A stretch of DNA of 64,000 nucleotides from Tropicibacter naphthalenivorans. GTDB taxonomy: Bacteria; Pseudomonadota; Alphaproteobacteria; Rhodobacterales; Rhodobacteraceae. Location of the stretch: positions 248,001 to 312,000 of the forward strand of contig NZ_FWXX01000001.1 in NCBI RefSeq assembly GCF_900176475.1. Direction: 5' to 3'. The notes under the pieces are model-generated. The model did no database searches and was not told the DNA's origin. It saw only the letters and a list, made by a program, of their open reading frames with translations. Positions 25,476 through 33,129 of the stretch are shown piece after piece. Numbering within the stretch: the stretch's first letter is position 1; the number at the start of each line of letters is the position of its first letter. Position numbers and translations under genes: made by a program.

Positions 25476-26243
25476 TTAACGAATCAAGGCGGATTTCGTG
25501 GAAATCGACAATTCTTCGCGCAGCATGTCGATCAACAGGGCGCGCGGATGGCCAGAGCTGCGTTCCAGCCGCAAAAGGCCAAAATGCACATGCGCCATCT
25601 GCTGGTAATAGCTGGTGTAAGCATAGTTCGTGGCGGCCCCGGCGGCGGCACCGATCACCGGCACCGCTTGCGTCGCCAGCTTTTGCCCCAACACGTAGGA
25701 CAGCCGCGGCGCGATCTTGGCGATGACCCCGTGGACGGTCGACCCCACCAGCGAAACCCGCGCCGCCAAAAAGGCCATGTCGGCCCCGTCATCTTCGGCC
25801 AGCGGGCCCGCAGCCGCAAAAACCGTCAGGCATTCCTTGGCGATGTCCGGCTCTGACGGGTCAAACCCGTGGTCCGCCGCGACCCCCGCAATGGCGCGAA
25901 ACAGCACCGTGGTGGTGACCGGCAATTCTGCCAGCGCCGAGGGCAAGCCTCCCGCCCCGCCCGCCGCCCCCATGGCGGTGGTCAACGCGGTGTTCAGCCA
26001 GGATTTCTGATCCGGCACCACCCCGCGCGATTTCAGCGCCGCGCGCAGGGCGACGTCCAGCGCTTTGATCGTGGTGGCTTCCAGCCGATCCTTGGCGCTG
26101 TCGGGCAGCTTTTCCAAGAGGTTCTCGGCCTGCCCGCCAATCAAGTTCAAAACGCTCATGCCGACGGTGCTCGCCGCGCGGTGACGGCGCGCCAGCTCTT
26201 TGAGCTCGGCCTCTAGGTCGATGGGGATGGTCAGGTCTGTCAT
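25476..26243 (-). CDS. EcsC family protein
   Basis: 255-residue protein of the EcsC family, named after the third gene of the B. subtilis ecs operon; biochemical role unknown. The middle is Gly/Ala-rich and hydrophobic (TAMGAAGGAGGLPSALAELP and AVPVIGAAAGAATNYAYT), suggesting membrane association. ATG at 26243. Single gene, convergent with ptsP and transcribed behind a GNAT gene on the opposite side of its start. Confidence 0.85.
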   Translation of the reverse strand: MTDLTIPIDLEAELKELARRHRAASTVGMSVLNLIGGQAENLLEKLPDSAKDRLEATTIKALDVALRAALKSRGVVPDQKSWLNTALTTAMGAAGGAGGLPSALAELPVTTTVLFRAIAGVAADHGFDPSEPDIAKECLTVFAAAGPLAEDDGADMAFLAARVSLVGSTVHGVIAKIAPRLSYVLGQKLATQAVPVIGAAAGAATNYAYTSYYQQMAHVHFGLLRLERSSGHPRALLIDMLREELSISTKSALIR

Positions 26244-26285
26244 GGGCGCTCCTCTGCTTTACAGGTGGGGCGCTTTGGCCTGCGT

Positions 26286-26810
26286 TCAAGCCGCGCGGGT
26301 GACCTCGCCTTGGACGCCATCCCACGCGCCGGGGACCAGTTCCAACCCCAGCACGCGGTCAGGGTTCGTCGGCGGCGGCATGATCACCCCTTCAAGGCGC
26401 GCAAACCCGAAACGGCGGTAATACGGCGCATCGCCCACCAGCAGGACCCGCTCAAAGCCCTGCTCTGCGGCGTTCGCAATGGTGTCACGGATCAGAGCGG
26501 CCCCCAGTCCTTCGCCTTGGGCAATCGGGTGCACCGCCACGGGCCCCAGCAGCAAGGCAGGCGTGCCGCCGACCAAAACCGGCCAATAGCGAATCGCGCC
26601 CCCCAGCTGGCCCTGTTCGTCGCGCGCAACACGGCACAAAGCGGCCACCGGCGGCACGTCATCGCGCAGCCGATAAGACGACAAGGCCGTCCGGCCCGGC
26701 GCAAAAGCGGTGTCGAAGAGCGCTTCGACGTCCCACCAATCCTGCGCGGTCTCCTGTGCGAGCGTGAACAGCGTAACCCCCGTGCATTCTGCCGCTGAAC
26801 CGCCTATCAC
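26286..26810 (-). CDS. GNAT family N-acetyltransferase (YhbS-like)
   Basis: 174-residue acetyltransferase. The acetyl-CoA segment is LLLGPVAVHPIAQGEGLGAALI, followed by FERVLLVGDAPYYRRFGF, the pattern of YhbS-type GNATs. The start is probably the GTG at 26810, with AAGGG eight bases upstream; the open frame continues far upstream but only as antisense to other genes. Its start lies 33 bp from the divergent flavin reductase, so the two share a small promoter region. Acceptor unknown. Confidence 0.85.
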   Translation of the reverse strand: MIGGSAAECTGVTLFTLAQETAQDWWDVEALFDTAFAPGRTALSSYRLRDDVPPVAALCRVARDEQGQLGGAIRYWPVLVGGTPALLLGPVAVHPIAQGEGLGAALIRDTIANAAEQGFERVLLVGDAPYYRRFGFARLEGVIMPPPTNPDRVLGLELVPGAWDGVQGEVTRAA

Positions 26811-26843
26811 GGGGCAAACCCTTGCGCAAACAGGAGAACCGGG

Positions 26844-27449
26844 ATGTTCTACCGCCCGTCCGAAGGCCACGGCCTGCCCCACAACCCCTTTAACGCCATC
26901 GTGACGCCTCGGCCCATTGGCTGGATCTCGACCCGCGGTGCGGACGGGCAGGACAACCTCGCGCCGTATTCGTTCTTTAACGCCTGCGCCTATGTCCCGC
27001 CGCAGGTGATGTTCTGCTCGACCTCGGCCAAGGAAGACCGCGGAGACACCAAGGACAGCGTGGCGCACATCCGCGAAACCGGGGTGTTCTGCGTGAACAT
27101 CGTGGAATACGCCATGCGTGATGCGATGAACGTGACCTCTGGGCAGTACCGCAAAGAGGTGGATGAGTTCGTCGAGGCCGGGCTGGAAAAGGCCGAATGC
27201 GACACGATCGCCTGCGCGCGGGTGGCGGCGGCCCCGGCAAACCTCGAATGCCGGATGACGCAGATCGTCAAGCTCGAAGGCGCGGCGAATTTCGCGGTGT
27301 TCGGCGAAGTGACCGGCATTCACATGCGCGACGACTGCATGAAGGACGGGATGTTCGACGTGCTGAGCTTTAACCCGCTGTCGCGTCTGGGTTACCGCGA
27401 CTACGCCGTGGTGCGCGAGACCTTTAGCTTGAAACGTCCGGGCGAGTGA
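26844..27449 (+). CDS. flavin reductase family protein (FMN-binding split barrel)
   Basis: 201-residue protein of the flavin reductase-like split-barrel family, which binds FMN and often supplies reduced flavin to monooxygenases. Typical segments are IVTPRPIGWISTRGADGQDNLAPYSFFN near the N-terminus and KDSVAHIRETGVFCVNIV. ATG at 26844 with AGGAGAA upstream. No partner monooxygenase is nearby, so its role is open. Confidence 0.88.
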   Translation: MFYRPSEGHGLPHNPFNAIVTPRPIGWISTRGADGQDNLAPYSFFNACAYVPPQVMFCSTSAKEDRGDTKDSVAHIRETGVFCVNIVEYAMRDAMNVTSGQYRKEVDEFVEAGLEKAECDTIACARVAAAPANLECRMTQIVKLEGAANFAVFGEVTGIHMRDDCMKDGMFDVLSFNPLSRLGYRDYAVVRETFSLKRPGE

Positions 27450-27456
27450 GGCGGGG

Positions 27457-27503
27457 GCAAATCTCTTCCTCAAGAGATTTGCAAATTCCTTGAAAGGAAT
27501 TTG
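27457..27503. repeat. two back-to-back perfect hairpins
   Basis: GCAAATCTCTT (27457-27467) pairs with AAGAGATTTGC (27472-27482); CAAATTCCTT (27482-27491) pairs with AAGGAATTTG (27494-27503). The two AT-rich stems abut and share a CAAAT start, just after the flavin reductase stop. They may end transcription or form a small dispersed palindromic element; no T run follows. Confidence 0.6.
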
Positions 27504-27563
27504 GCCTGCGCGGGGGGATATGGTAGACTGCGGTCGACCGATGGAGGGGATGATGGACCAGCA

Positions 27564-27598
27564 CCTTTGAAACTCTGACATTTTACAGTTTTCAAAGG
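27564..27598 (+). promoter_or_regulatory. hairpin overlapping the ribosome-binding site of the acetyltransferase leader
   Basis: CCTTTGAAA (27564-27572) can pair perfectly with TTTCAAAGG (27590-27598). The 3' arm includes the first five bases of the strong AAAGGAGG ribosome-binding site (27594-27601), so folding of the mRNA would hide that site. Confidence 0.5.
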
Positions 27599-27605
27599 AG
27601 GTTTC

Positions 27606-27635
27606 ATGCCCTTCTCGCTTCCCCCTGCCCAATAG
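27606..27635 (+). CDS. nine-codon leader frame (or 5' end of the acetyltransferase gene cut by an amber codon)
   Basis: ATG at 27606 sits four bases after AAAGGAGG, the best ribosome-binding site nearby, and encodes MPFSLPPAQ followed by TAG. It is in frame with the next gene, whose GTG (27636) directly follows the TAG. Either a leader peptide whose translation feeds the downstream start, or an amber mutation at codon 10 of a gene that once began here. Confidence 0.5.
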   Translation: MPFSLPPAQ

Positions 27636-28253
27636 GTGCATCCGATCACCCTGCCCGACGGCACGCCGCATCAAAGCACCGTGTTCTTGGCCAATGTGAT
27701 TGACCATCCGAGATTCCAAGTCGGGGCCTATACCTACGCTTCGGATTTCAATCCGCCGCAGGATTGGGCCGCACATCTCGCGCCCTATCTGTTCCCGTTC
27801 AGCCAAGAGACGTTGCGCATCGGCCGATTCTGCCAGATCGCCCACGGGGTGCGGTTCATCACCAGTTCGGCGAACCACGCCATGGATGGGATCAGCACCT
27901 TTCCCTTTACGGTTTTTGACCCTGACACGCGCGCGGGCTTTCAGCCGGATCAGCGCGACACCCAGATCGGCCATGATGTCTGGATCGGCACCGGGGCGAC
28001 CGTCTGTCCCGGCGCCATGATCGGCAATGGGGTGATCGTCGGTGCAGGCGCGGTCGTGCGTGGGACGGTGCCGGATTACGCCATTGTGGCGGGCAATCCG
28101 GCGCAGGTGGTCCGGATGCGCTTTTCCCCTGAACAGATCGCGGCGCTCAACGCTCTCGCGTGGTGGGATTGGTCCCCGGAACGCATAGCGCATGCCCGCC
28201 CCGCGCTCGAGGCCGGCGATATAGACGCGCTCGCCCAGCACGCGACGCAATAA
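27636..28253 (+). CDS. CatB-related O-acetyltransferase (xenobiotic acyltransferase, left-handed beta helix)
   Basis: 205-residue hexapeptide-repeat acetyltransferase of the Vat/CatB type, which acetylates hydroxyl groups of compounds such as streptogramin A or chloramphenicol; many chromosomal members have unknown substrates. TYASDFNPP, the probable catalytic histidine in SSANHAMDG, and hexapeptide turns through HDVWIGTGATVCPGAMIGNG and IVGAGAVV are visible, ending with WWDWSPERI. The only start before the conserved region is GTG 27636 with no ribosome-binding site of its own. Confidence 0.85.
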   Translation: MHPITLPDGTPHQSTVFLANVIDHPRFQVGAYTYASDFNPPQDWAAHLAPYLFPFSQETLRIGRFCQIAHGVRFITSSANHAMDGISTFPFTVFDPDTRAGFQPDQRDTQIGHDVWIGTGATVCPGAMIGNGVIVGAGAVVRGTVPDYAIVAGNPAQVVRMRFSPEQIAALNALAWWDWSPERIAHARPALEAGDIDALAQHATQ

Positions 28254-28255
28254 GA

Positions 28256-28281
28256 AACGCCCCCGTCGCAGGGGGCGTTTT
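28256..28281. terminator. bidirectional terminator between acetyltransferase and SulP genes
   Basis: AACGCCCCC (28256-28264) pairs with GGGGGCGTT (28271-28279), loop GTCGCA, then TTTTC. It ends the acetyltransferase transcript and lies at the 3' side of the convergent SulP gene. Confidence 0.85.
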
Positions 28282-28298
28282 CACATCTTCACAAGGGC

Positions 28299-29927
28299 TT
28301 AGTGATCCCCAAGGATCCCCGTCCGCACGCCGTAATCCACGGCGATTTCGTAATCGGGGTCGTCGTCACTGTCGATCATCAGGTGCCCCGCCTTGGTCAA
28401 CAGCTTGTGGCAATCGCGGCTCAGGTGGCGCAGCTGGATCGACTTGCCCGCCGTCTCATACTTGGCTGCCACGGCTTCGATCGCTTGCAGCGCCGATTGG
28501 TCCACCACCCGGCTGTCGGCAAAGTCGACGATCACCACCGACGGATCGTCGGAGGGGTTGAACAGCTCGATGAACCCATCGCTTGAGCCAAAGAACAGCG
28601 GCCCCTGGACCTGATAGACCTTGGCGCCTTCGGGCGTGGCGTAGGTCTTGGCGTGGATGCGGCGCGCGTTGTTCCACGCATAGGCCAAGGCGGAAACGAT
28701 CACGCCCACAACCACCGCCACGGCGAGGTCTTCGAGCACCGTCACCACGGTCACCAGCACGATGACAAAGGCGTCGGTCATCGGGACTTTGGCGAGGATC
28801 TTCAAAGAGTTCCAGGCAAACGTCCCGATCACCACCATGAACATCACACCGACCAGCGCCGCCAGCGGGATCAGCTCGATCAGCGGCGCGGCAAACAGGA
28901 TAAAGGTCAGCAAGAACAGCGCCGCTGCGATGCCCGCGATCCGGGTGCGCGCGCCGGATTTCACGTTGATCATCGACTGGCCGATCATCGCGCAGCCGCC
29001 CATGCCGCCGAAAAAGCCGGTCAGCACGTTGGACGCGCCCTGCGCGATGCACTCTTGCGATGCGCCGCCACGCTTGCCGGTCATTTCCCCAACAAGGTTC
29101 AGCGTCAGCAGGCTTTCGATCAGGCCAATGGCGGCCAGAATGACCGAATAGGGCAGGATGATCTCAAGCGTTTCCCAGTTCAACGGCACGGCGGGAATGT
29201 GGAACTCGGGCAGACCACCCTTGATCGAGGCCATATCCCCAACGCGCGGCACATCCAGCCCAAGGCCAATGACCAGCGCCGCCACGATGCCGATCCCGGC
29301 CAGCGGCGCAGGCACCACGCGGGTGATCTTGGGCATCCCCCAGATGATCAGCATCGTCAGCGCCGTCAGCCCCAGCATCAGGTACAGCGGCATCCCAGAC
29401 AGCCATTCGCCGCCGCCCATGCCGTGCCCGGTGTTCTCGATCGAGCCTGGCACCTTGAACTGCGACATCTGCGCAAGGAAAATCACGATCGCAAGGCCGT
29501 TCACAAAGCCCAGCATCACCGGATGCGGCACAAGGCGAATGAACTTGCCCCATTGCAAGACCCCGGCAATCACCTGCAAAATCCCCATCAAAACGACAGT
29601 TGCGAACAGGTACTCCACCCCGTGCTGCGCCACGAGCGCCACCATGACCACCGCCAAAGCCCCGGTCGCGCCGGAAATCATCCCCGGACGCCCGCCGATC
29701 AGCGCGGTCACCAAGCCCACAAGGAACGCCGCATAAAGGCCGACCAGCGGGTGCACCCCGGCGACAAAGGCAAAGGCCACCGCTTCGGGCACCAGCGCCA
29801 GGGCCACGGTCAGACCGGCCAGCAGCTCGATCCGCAGGCGGGCGGGCGTCAGCTTTTCGTCATTGGCAATTGAGAAGTCGGGCATGTCGACACGGCCCGC
29901 AAACCGGGCCATCAGAGCTTTTTTCAT
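28299..29927 (-). CDS. SulP family inorganic anion transporter with STAS domain
   Basis: 542-residue SLC26/SulP membrane transporter. N-terminal AGLTVALALVPEAVAFAFVAG is the family's first transmembrane signature; some 12-14 hydrophobic segments follow (to about residue 415), then a cytoplasmic STAS domain (about 430-530, with VVIVDFADSRVVDQSAL). Substrates in the family are sulfate, bicarbonate or other anions; the sequence does not decide. ATG at 29927 has AAAGGA eight bases upstream; an ATG 18 nt earlier is less likely. Confidence 0.9.
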   Translation of the reverse strand: MKKALMARFAGRVDMPDFSIANDEKLTPARLRIELLAGLTVALALVPEAVAFAFVAGVHPLVGLYAAFLVGLVTALIGGRPGMISGATGALAVVMVALVAQHGVEYLFATVVLMGILQVIAGVLQWGKFIRLVPHPVMLGFVNGLAIVIFLAQMSQFKVPGSIENTGHGMGGGEWLSGMPLYLMLGLTALTMLIIWGMPKITRVVPAPLAGIGIVAALVIGLGLDVPRVGDMASIKGGLPEFHIPAVPLNWETLEIILPYSVILAAIGLIESLLTLNLVGEMTGKRGGASQECIAQGASNVLTGFFGGMGGCAMIGQSMINVKSGARTRIAGIAAALFLLTFILFAAPLIELIPLAALVGVMFMVVIGTFAWNSLKILAKVPMTDAFVIVLVTVVTVLEDLAVAVVVGVIVSALAYAWNNARRIHAKTYATPEGAKVYQVQGPLFFGSSDGFIELFNPSDDPSVVIVDFADSRVVDQSALQAIEAVAAKYETAGKSIQLRHLSRDCHKLLTKAGHLMIDSDDDPDYEIAVDYGVRTGILGDH

Positions 29928-30165
29928 CGGGGCAGTCCTTTTCATTCGCGCGCCGTGGCCTTACTGCACCGCAGCGAAAAAGGCCAGAGCGGGGCCATAT
30001 GCGGCCCGTTACCGCTGCCATAGAGCAAAACGGCGCGGATTTCACGGAATACTTTTGTGCGCAGCATGGCGGATTTGCCCGCCTTCGCACGGATTTGAGG
30101 CGCGCGGGGCTTTTCTTTGCCAACCCTGCGTTGCACCCTGCACCCAACCAAATTCGGAGAGTGAC

Positions 30166-31044
30166 ATGACACAGACCATGATCGGCGTGATCGGCGGATC
30201 GGGCATCTACGACATCGACGGGCTGGAAGGGGCGGACTGGACCGAGGTCCAAAGCCCGTGGGGCACGCCCTCTGACGCGATCCTGACGGGGACGCTGGGC
30301 GGGGTGAAAATGGCCTTTCTGCCGCGTCACGGGCGCGGGCATGTGCATTCGCCCACCACCGTGCCGTATCGCGCAAACATCGACGCGCTCAAGCGGCTGG
30401 GCGTGACCGATGTGATCAGCGTCAGCGCCTGCGGATCCTTCCGCGAAGAATACGCGCCCGGCGATTTTGTCGTTGTGGATCAGTTCATTGACCGCACCTT
30501 TGGGCGCGAGAAATCGTTTTTCGGCACCGGCTGCGTGGCACATGTGTCCGTCGCGCACCCCACCTGCCCGCGTCTGGGCGAGGCCTGTTTCATCGCCGCC
30601 AAGGACGCCGGAGTGACGATCCACAACGGCGGCACCTACCTCGCGATGGAAGGCCCGCAGTTCTCGACTTTGGCGGAATCGCGCATGTACCGCGAACAGT
30701 GGGGCGCGGACGTAATCGGCATGACCAACATGCCCGAGGCGAAACTCGCCCGCGAGGCAGAGCTGTGCTATGCCTCGATCGCCATGGTCACCGACTATGA
30801 CAGCTGGCACCCGGACCACGGCGAAGTGGACGTGAACGACATCATCAAGACGCTCATGGGCAACTCGGAGAAGGGCCGCGAGATGGTCCGCCGCCTGCCC
30901 GCCCTGCTGGGGGCCGAACGCGCGCCCTGCCCGCATGGCTGCGACCGGGCCTTGGACTTTGCCATCATGACCGCCCCGGAAAAGCGCGACCCGGCCTTGC
31001 TGGCGCGGCTTGATGCGGTCGCGGGCCGTGTGCTGACCGCCTAA
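30166..31044 (+). CDS. mtnP: S-methyl-5'-thioadenosine phosphorylase MtnP
   Basis: Splits methylthioadenosine, a by-product of polyamine and homoserine-lactone synthesis, to adenine and methylthioribose-1-phosphate. 292 residues. Phosphate and purine motifs: IGGSGIYD, PRHGRGHVHSP, SVSACGSFREEY, GGTYLAMEGPQFST and GMTNMPEAKLA. ATG at 30166 follows GGAGAG. Two nt after the stop begins a DUF2927 gene, and apt, which salvages the adenine made here, follows two genes later. Confidence 0.95.
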   Translation: MTQTMIGVIGGSGIYDIDGLEGADWTEVQSPWGTPSDAILTGTLGGVKMAFLPRHGRGHVHSPTTVPYRANIDALKRLGVTDVISVSACGSFREEYAPGDFVVVDQFIDRTFGREKSFFGTGCVAHVSVAHPTCPRLGEACFIAAKDAGVTIHNGGTYLAMEGPQFSTLAESRMYREQWGADVIGMTNMPEAKLAREAELCYASIAMVTDYDSWHPDHGEVDVNDIIKTLMGNSEKGREMVRRLPALLGAERAPCPHGCDRALDFAIMTAPEKRDPALLARLDAVAGRVLTA

Positions 31045-31045
31045 G

Positions 31046-31711
31046 ATGCGCGCGGGGCTTGGTTTCTTGCTGCTTTGGCCGGTGGCCGTGGCGGCGCAGG
31101 ATTTCATCGAGGTGGTCGGCGCGCTCAGCGACGAGGATTTCTATCGCCTCGTGGCCTGCGCCGCCCCGCCCGGTGCGCCCTGCGCCAAGCCCTTTCTGCA
31201 TTGGCCCACCGAGCGCCCGATTTCCGTGGCCATCGTGCAGGTCGACGACGCCTATCTGGGCGGCAAGCAAAAGCGCGCTTTTGCCGCCGTTGAACGCGCC
31301 GTGCAGTATATCAATCGGGTGGACAGCGGCATCACCTTGCGCGTTGGCACGCCCGAGGACGCCGACATCAAGATCTACCTGATCGACACCGACGGCAGCG
31401 CGCCGATCAGCGGCACCGGGGTCAAGGGCGTGGACGGCGCAACCGTGGGCGGCGCCCGCGTGATCGTCTGGTCGCGCGCCGACACCCATGTGATCAGCCG
31501 CGCGCAGGTGATCTTTTCCACGCGCCTGAACATCCGCCAGTACGAGTCGGCGATGATCGAAGAGGTGACGCAGGCTTTGGGCCTTTTGACCGACATCCGC
31601 ACGCCGGTCTACGAAGGCGTGTCGGTGTTTTCCCAAGACAGCAACGCGGCCAAGGATTTAGGCCCGCAAGACATTATGGCGCTGCGCCGCCACTACCCCA
31701 AGGAGGAATAG
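31046..31711 (+). CDS. DUF2927 domain protein, exported
   Basis: 221-residue protein of unknown function. A signal peptide (MRAGLGFLLLWPVAVAAQ) indicates export to the periplasm. The mature part contains LHWPTERPISVAIV and IEEVTQALGLLTDIRTPVYEGVSVFSQDSN, recalling zinc-protease-like folds (ExxQxLGL resembling HExxH), but a real metalloprotease site is not evident. Start abuts mtnP, and its stop adjoins the LysE-type gene. Confidence 0.85.
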   Translation: MRAGLGFLLLWPVAVAAQDFIEVVGALSDEDFYRLVACAAPPGAPCAKPFLHWPTERPISVAIVQVDDAYLGGKQKRAFAAVERAVQYINRVDSGITLRVGTPEDADIKIYLIDTDGSAPISGTGVKGVDGATVGGARVIVWSRADTHVISRAQVIFSTRLNIRQYESAMIEEVTQALGLLTDIRTPVYEGVSVFSQDSNAAKDLGPQDIMALRRHYPKEE

Positions 31712-32335
31712 ATGCCGTTTGATTTGTGGTTGGCTTTTGTGGCCGCGTCCATTGCGTTGTTGATGATCCCAGGGCCGACGATCCTGCTGGTCTTGTCCTA
31801 TGCGCTGTCCAAGGGGCGCAGCGTCGCTGTCGCCTCGGCCGCCGGGGTCGCGACCGGGGATTTCGTCGCCATGTCGCTGTCGCTGGCGGGGTTGGGGGCG
31901 CTTGTGGCCACCTCGGCGATGTTGTTCACGGTGCTGAAATGGGTCGGTGCGGTCTATCTGGTGTGGCTGGGGATCAAGCTGATCCGCTCGGCGCCAACCA
32001 GCGGCTTGGCCCTGCCAGAGGCAGAGGTTTCGGCCCGCGGGGTGTTCCTGCACAACGCCGCCGTGACCGCTTTGAACCCGAAAAGCATCGCGTTTTTCAT
32101 CGCGTTTGTGCCGCAGTTCATCACGCCCGAGCGTGCCTTGCTGCCGCAATTTGCGGTGCTGGTGACGACCTTTGTGACGCTGGCGACGCTGAACGCGCTG
32201 GCCTATGCGCTGGCTGCTGACCGGCTGCGCGGGATGATTGCGCGGCCCTCTGTTCTGACGTGGATCACCCGCGCTGGCGGTGCCACCCTGATCGCCATGG
32301 GCGTGCTGACCGCCAGCCTGCGCCGCGCCGCTTGA
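31712..32335 (+). CDS. LysE family translocator
   Basis: 207-residue inner-membrane exporter of the LysE/RhtB family (amino-acid or related efflux) with about six hydrophobic segments. The N-terminus has ALLMIPGPTILLVLSYALSKGR, the family's GP signature region, and a later NPKSIAFFIAFVPQF. The ATG directly follows the DUF2927 stop, with AAGGAGG inside the end of that gene, so they are translationally linked. Substrate unknown. Confidence 0.9.
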   Translation: MPFDLWLAFVAASIALLMIPGPTILLVLSYALSKGRSVAVASAAGVATGDFVAMSLSLAGLGALVATSAMLFTVLKWVGAVYLVWLGIKLIRSAPTSGLALPEAEVSARGVFLHNAAVTALNPKSIAFFIAFVPQFITPERALLPQFAVLVTTFVTLATLNALAYALAADRLRGMIARPSVLTWITRAGGATLIAMGVLTASLRRAA

Positions 32336-32356
32336 ATTGAGAAAGGAGACCCGGAC

Positions 32357-32896
32357 ATGCGGGACAACAGAGACGTCAAAGACTACATCCGCACCATCGT
32401 CGATTTTCCCCACGAAGGGATCATGTTCCGCGATGTGACCACGCTGTTCGCCGATCCGCGCGGGTTTCGCATGGCGATTGACCAGCTGTTGCACCCCTAC
32501 GCAGGCGTGCGGTTTGACAAGGTGGTGGGGCTGGAAGCGCGCGGGTTTATCCTTGGCGGGGCGGTGGCGCACCAGCTGTCGGCAGGCTTTGTGCCGATCC
32601 GCAAAAAGGGCAAGCTGCCCGGCGCGGTGATTTCCGAGGAGTATCAGCTGGAGTACGGCGAGGCGATTGTCGAGATCCACGACGATGCGATCAAGGCCGG
32701 GGAAAAGATCCTGTTGGTGGACGATTTGCTGGCCACGGGCGGCACCGCCGAGGCCGGGATCAAGCTGGTGGAACGGCTGGGCGGCGAGATCATCGGCTGC
32801 GCGTTTATCGTGGATTTGCCGGACCTTGGCGGGCGGGCAAAGCTGGAGACGCTGGGGATGGAGGTCCATGCGCTGTGTGCCTATGAGGGGCTTTAG
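32357..32896 (+). CDS. apt: adenine phosphoribosyltransferase
   Basis: Converts adenine and PRPP to AMP. 179 residues, full length. The PRPP-binding motif is [17 protein letters not shown] (about 121-137), and the N-terminal [18 protein letters not shown] and [12 protein letters not shown] blocks are typical. A ribosome-binding site AAAGGAG precedes the ATG. Its place in the mtnP cluster completes a salvage route: MtnP releases adenine and Apt reuses it. Confidence 0.96.
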   Translation: MRDNRDVKDYIRTIVDFPHEGIMFRDVTTLFADPRGFRMAIDQLLHPYAGVRFDKVVGLEARGFILGGAVAHQLSAGFVPIRKKGKLPGAVISEEYQLEYGEAIVEIHDDAIKAGEKILLVDDLLATGGTAEAGIKLVERLGGEIIGCAFIVDLPDLGGRAKLETLGMEVHALCAYEGL

Positions 32897-32922
32897 GGGG
32901 CGCGAACACGAAGGGGTGTTGC

Positions 32923-33025
32923 GGGCGCTGCCCACTCACCGGAGGTGAGGCACTTGATGTGGAGGGGGCGCTGCCCTCTCACCGGAGGTGAGGCACTTGA
33001 TGTGGAGGGGGCTCTGCCCCCGCCC
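32923..33025. repeat. 43-bp tandem repeat, about 2.3 copies
   Basis: Units start with GGGCGCTGCCC at 32923 and 32966, and a partial unit with GGGCTCTGCCC at 33009; spacing is 43 bp each time. Every full unit holds the palindrome CTCACC-GGA-GGTGAG and the text GCACTTGATGTGGAGGGGG. It follows the apt stop by 26 bp. No spacers, so not a CRISPR array. Confidence 0.85.
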
Positions 33026-33029
33026 TGCG

Positions 33030-33062
33030 GCCTCCCCCGGGATATTTTGAAAGAGAAGAAGC
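33030..33062. repeat. dispersed intergenic repeat, copy 1
   Basis: GCCTCC then GGGATATTTTGAAAGAGAAG and AAGC. A near-identical stretch lies at 37058-37091. Both copies sit next to a hairpin terminator just beyond the 3' end of a minus-strand gene (phaZ here). Confidence 0.75.
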
Positions 33063-33082
33063 TGAGGCCGGAAAAGGAAACG

Positions 33083-33112
33083 GCCCGCGCGAGGGAAGCG
33101 CGGGGCGTTTTT
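33083..33112. terminator. terminator between apt and phaZ
   Basis: GCCCGCGC (33083-33090) pairs with GCGCGGGGC (33098-33106; one bulged G), followed on the plus strand by GTTTTTG. It lies between the convergent apt and phaZ genes. Confidence 0.75.
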
Positions 33113-33129
33113 GATTTGGGTTGGTTCCC

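Noticed and set aside
26811-28250. Upstream extension of the GNAT gene frame through the flavin reductase and acetyltransferase genes
   Set aside because: This part is antisense to two well-supported genes. Only the last 174 codons show GNAT motifs.
32923-33025. Possible CRISPR array
   Set aside because: Units are directly joined without unique spacers, there are only about 2.3 copies and no cas genes.
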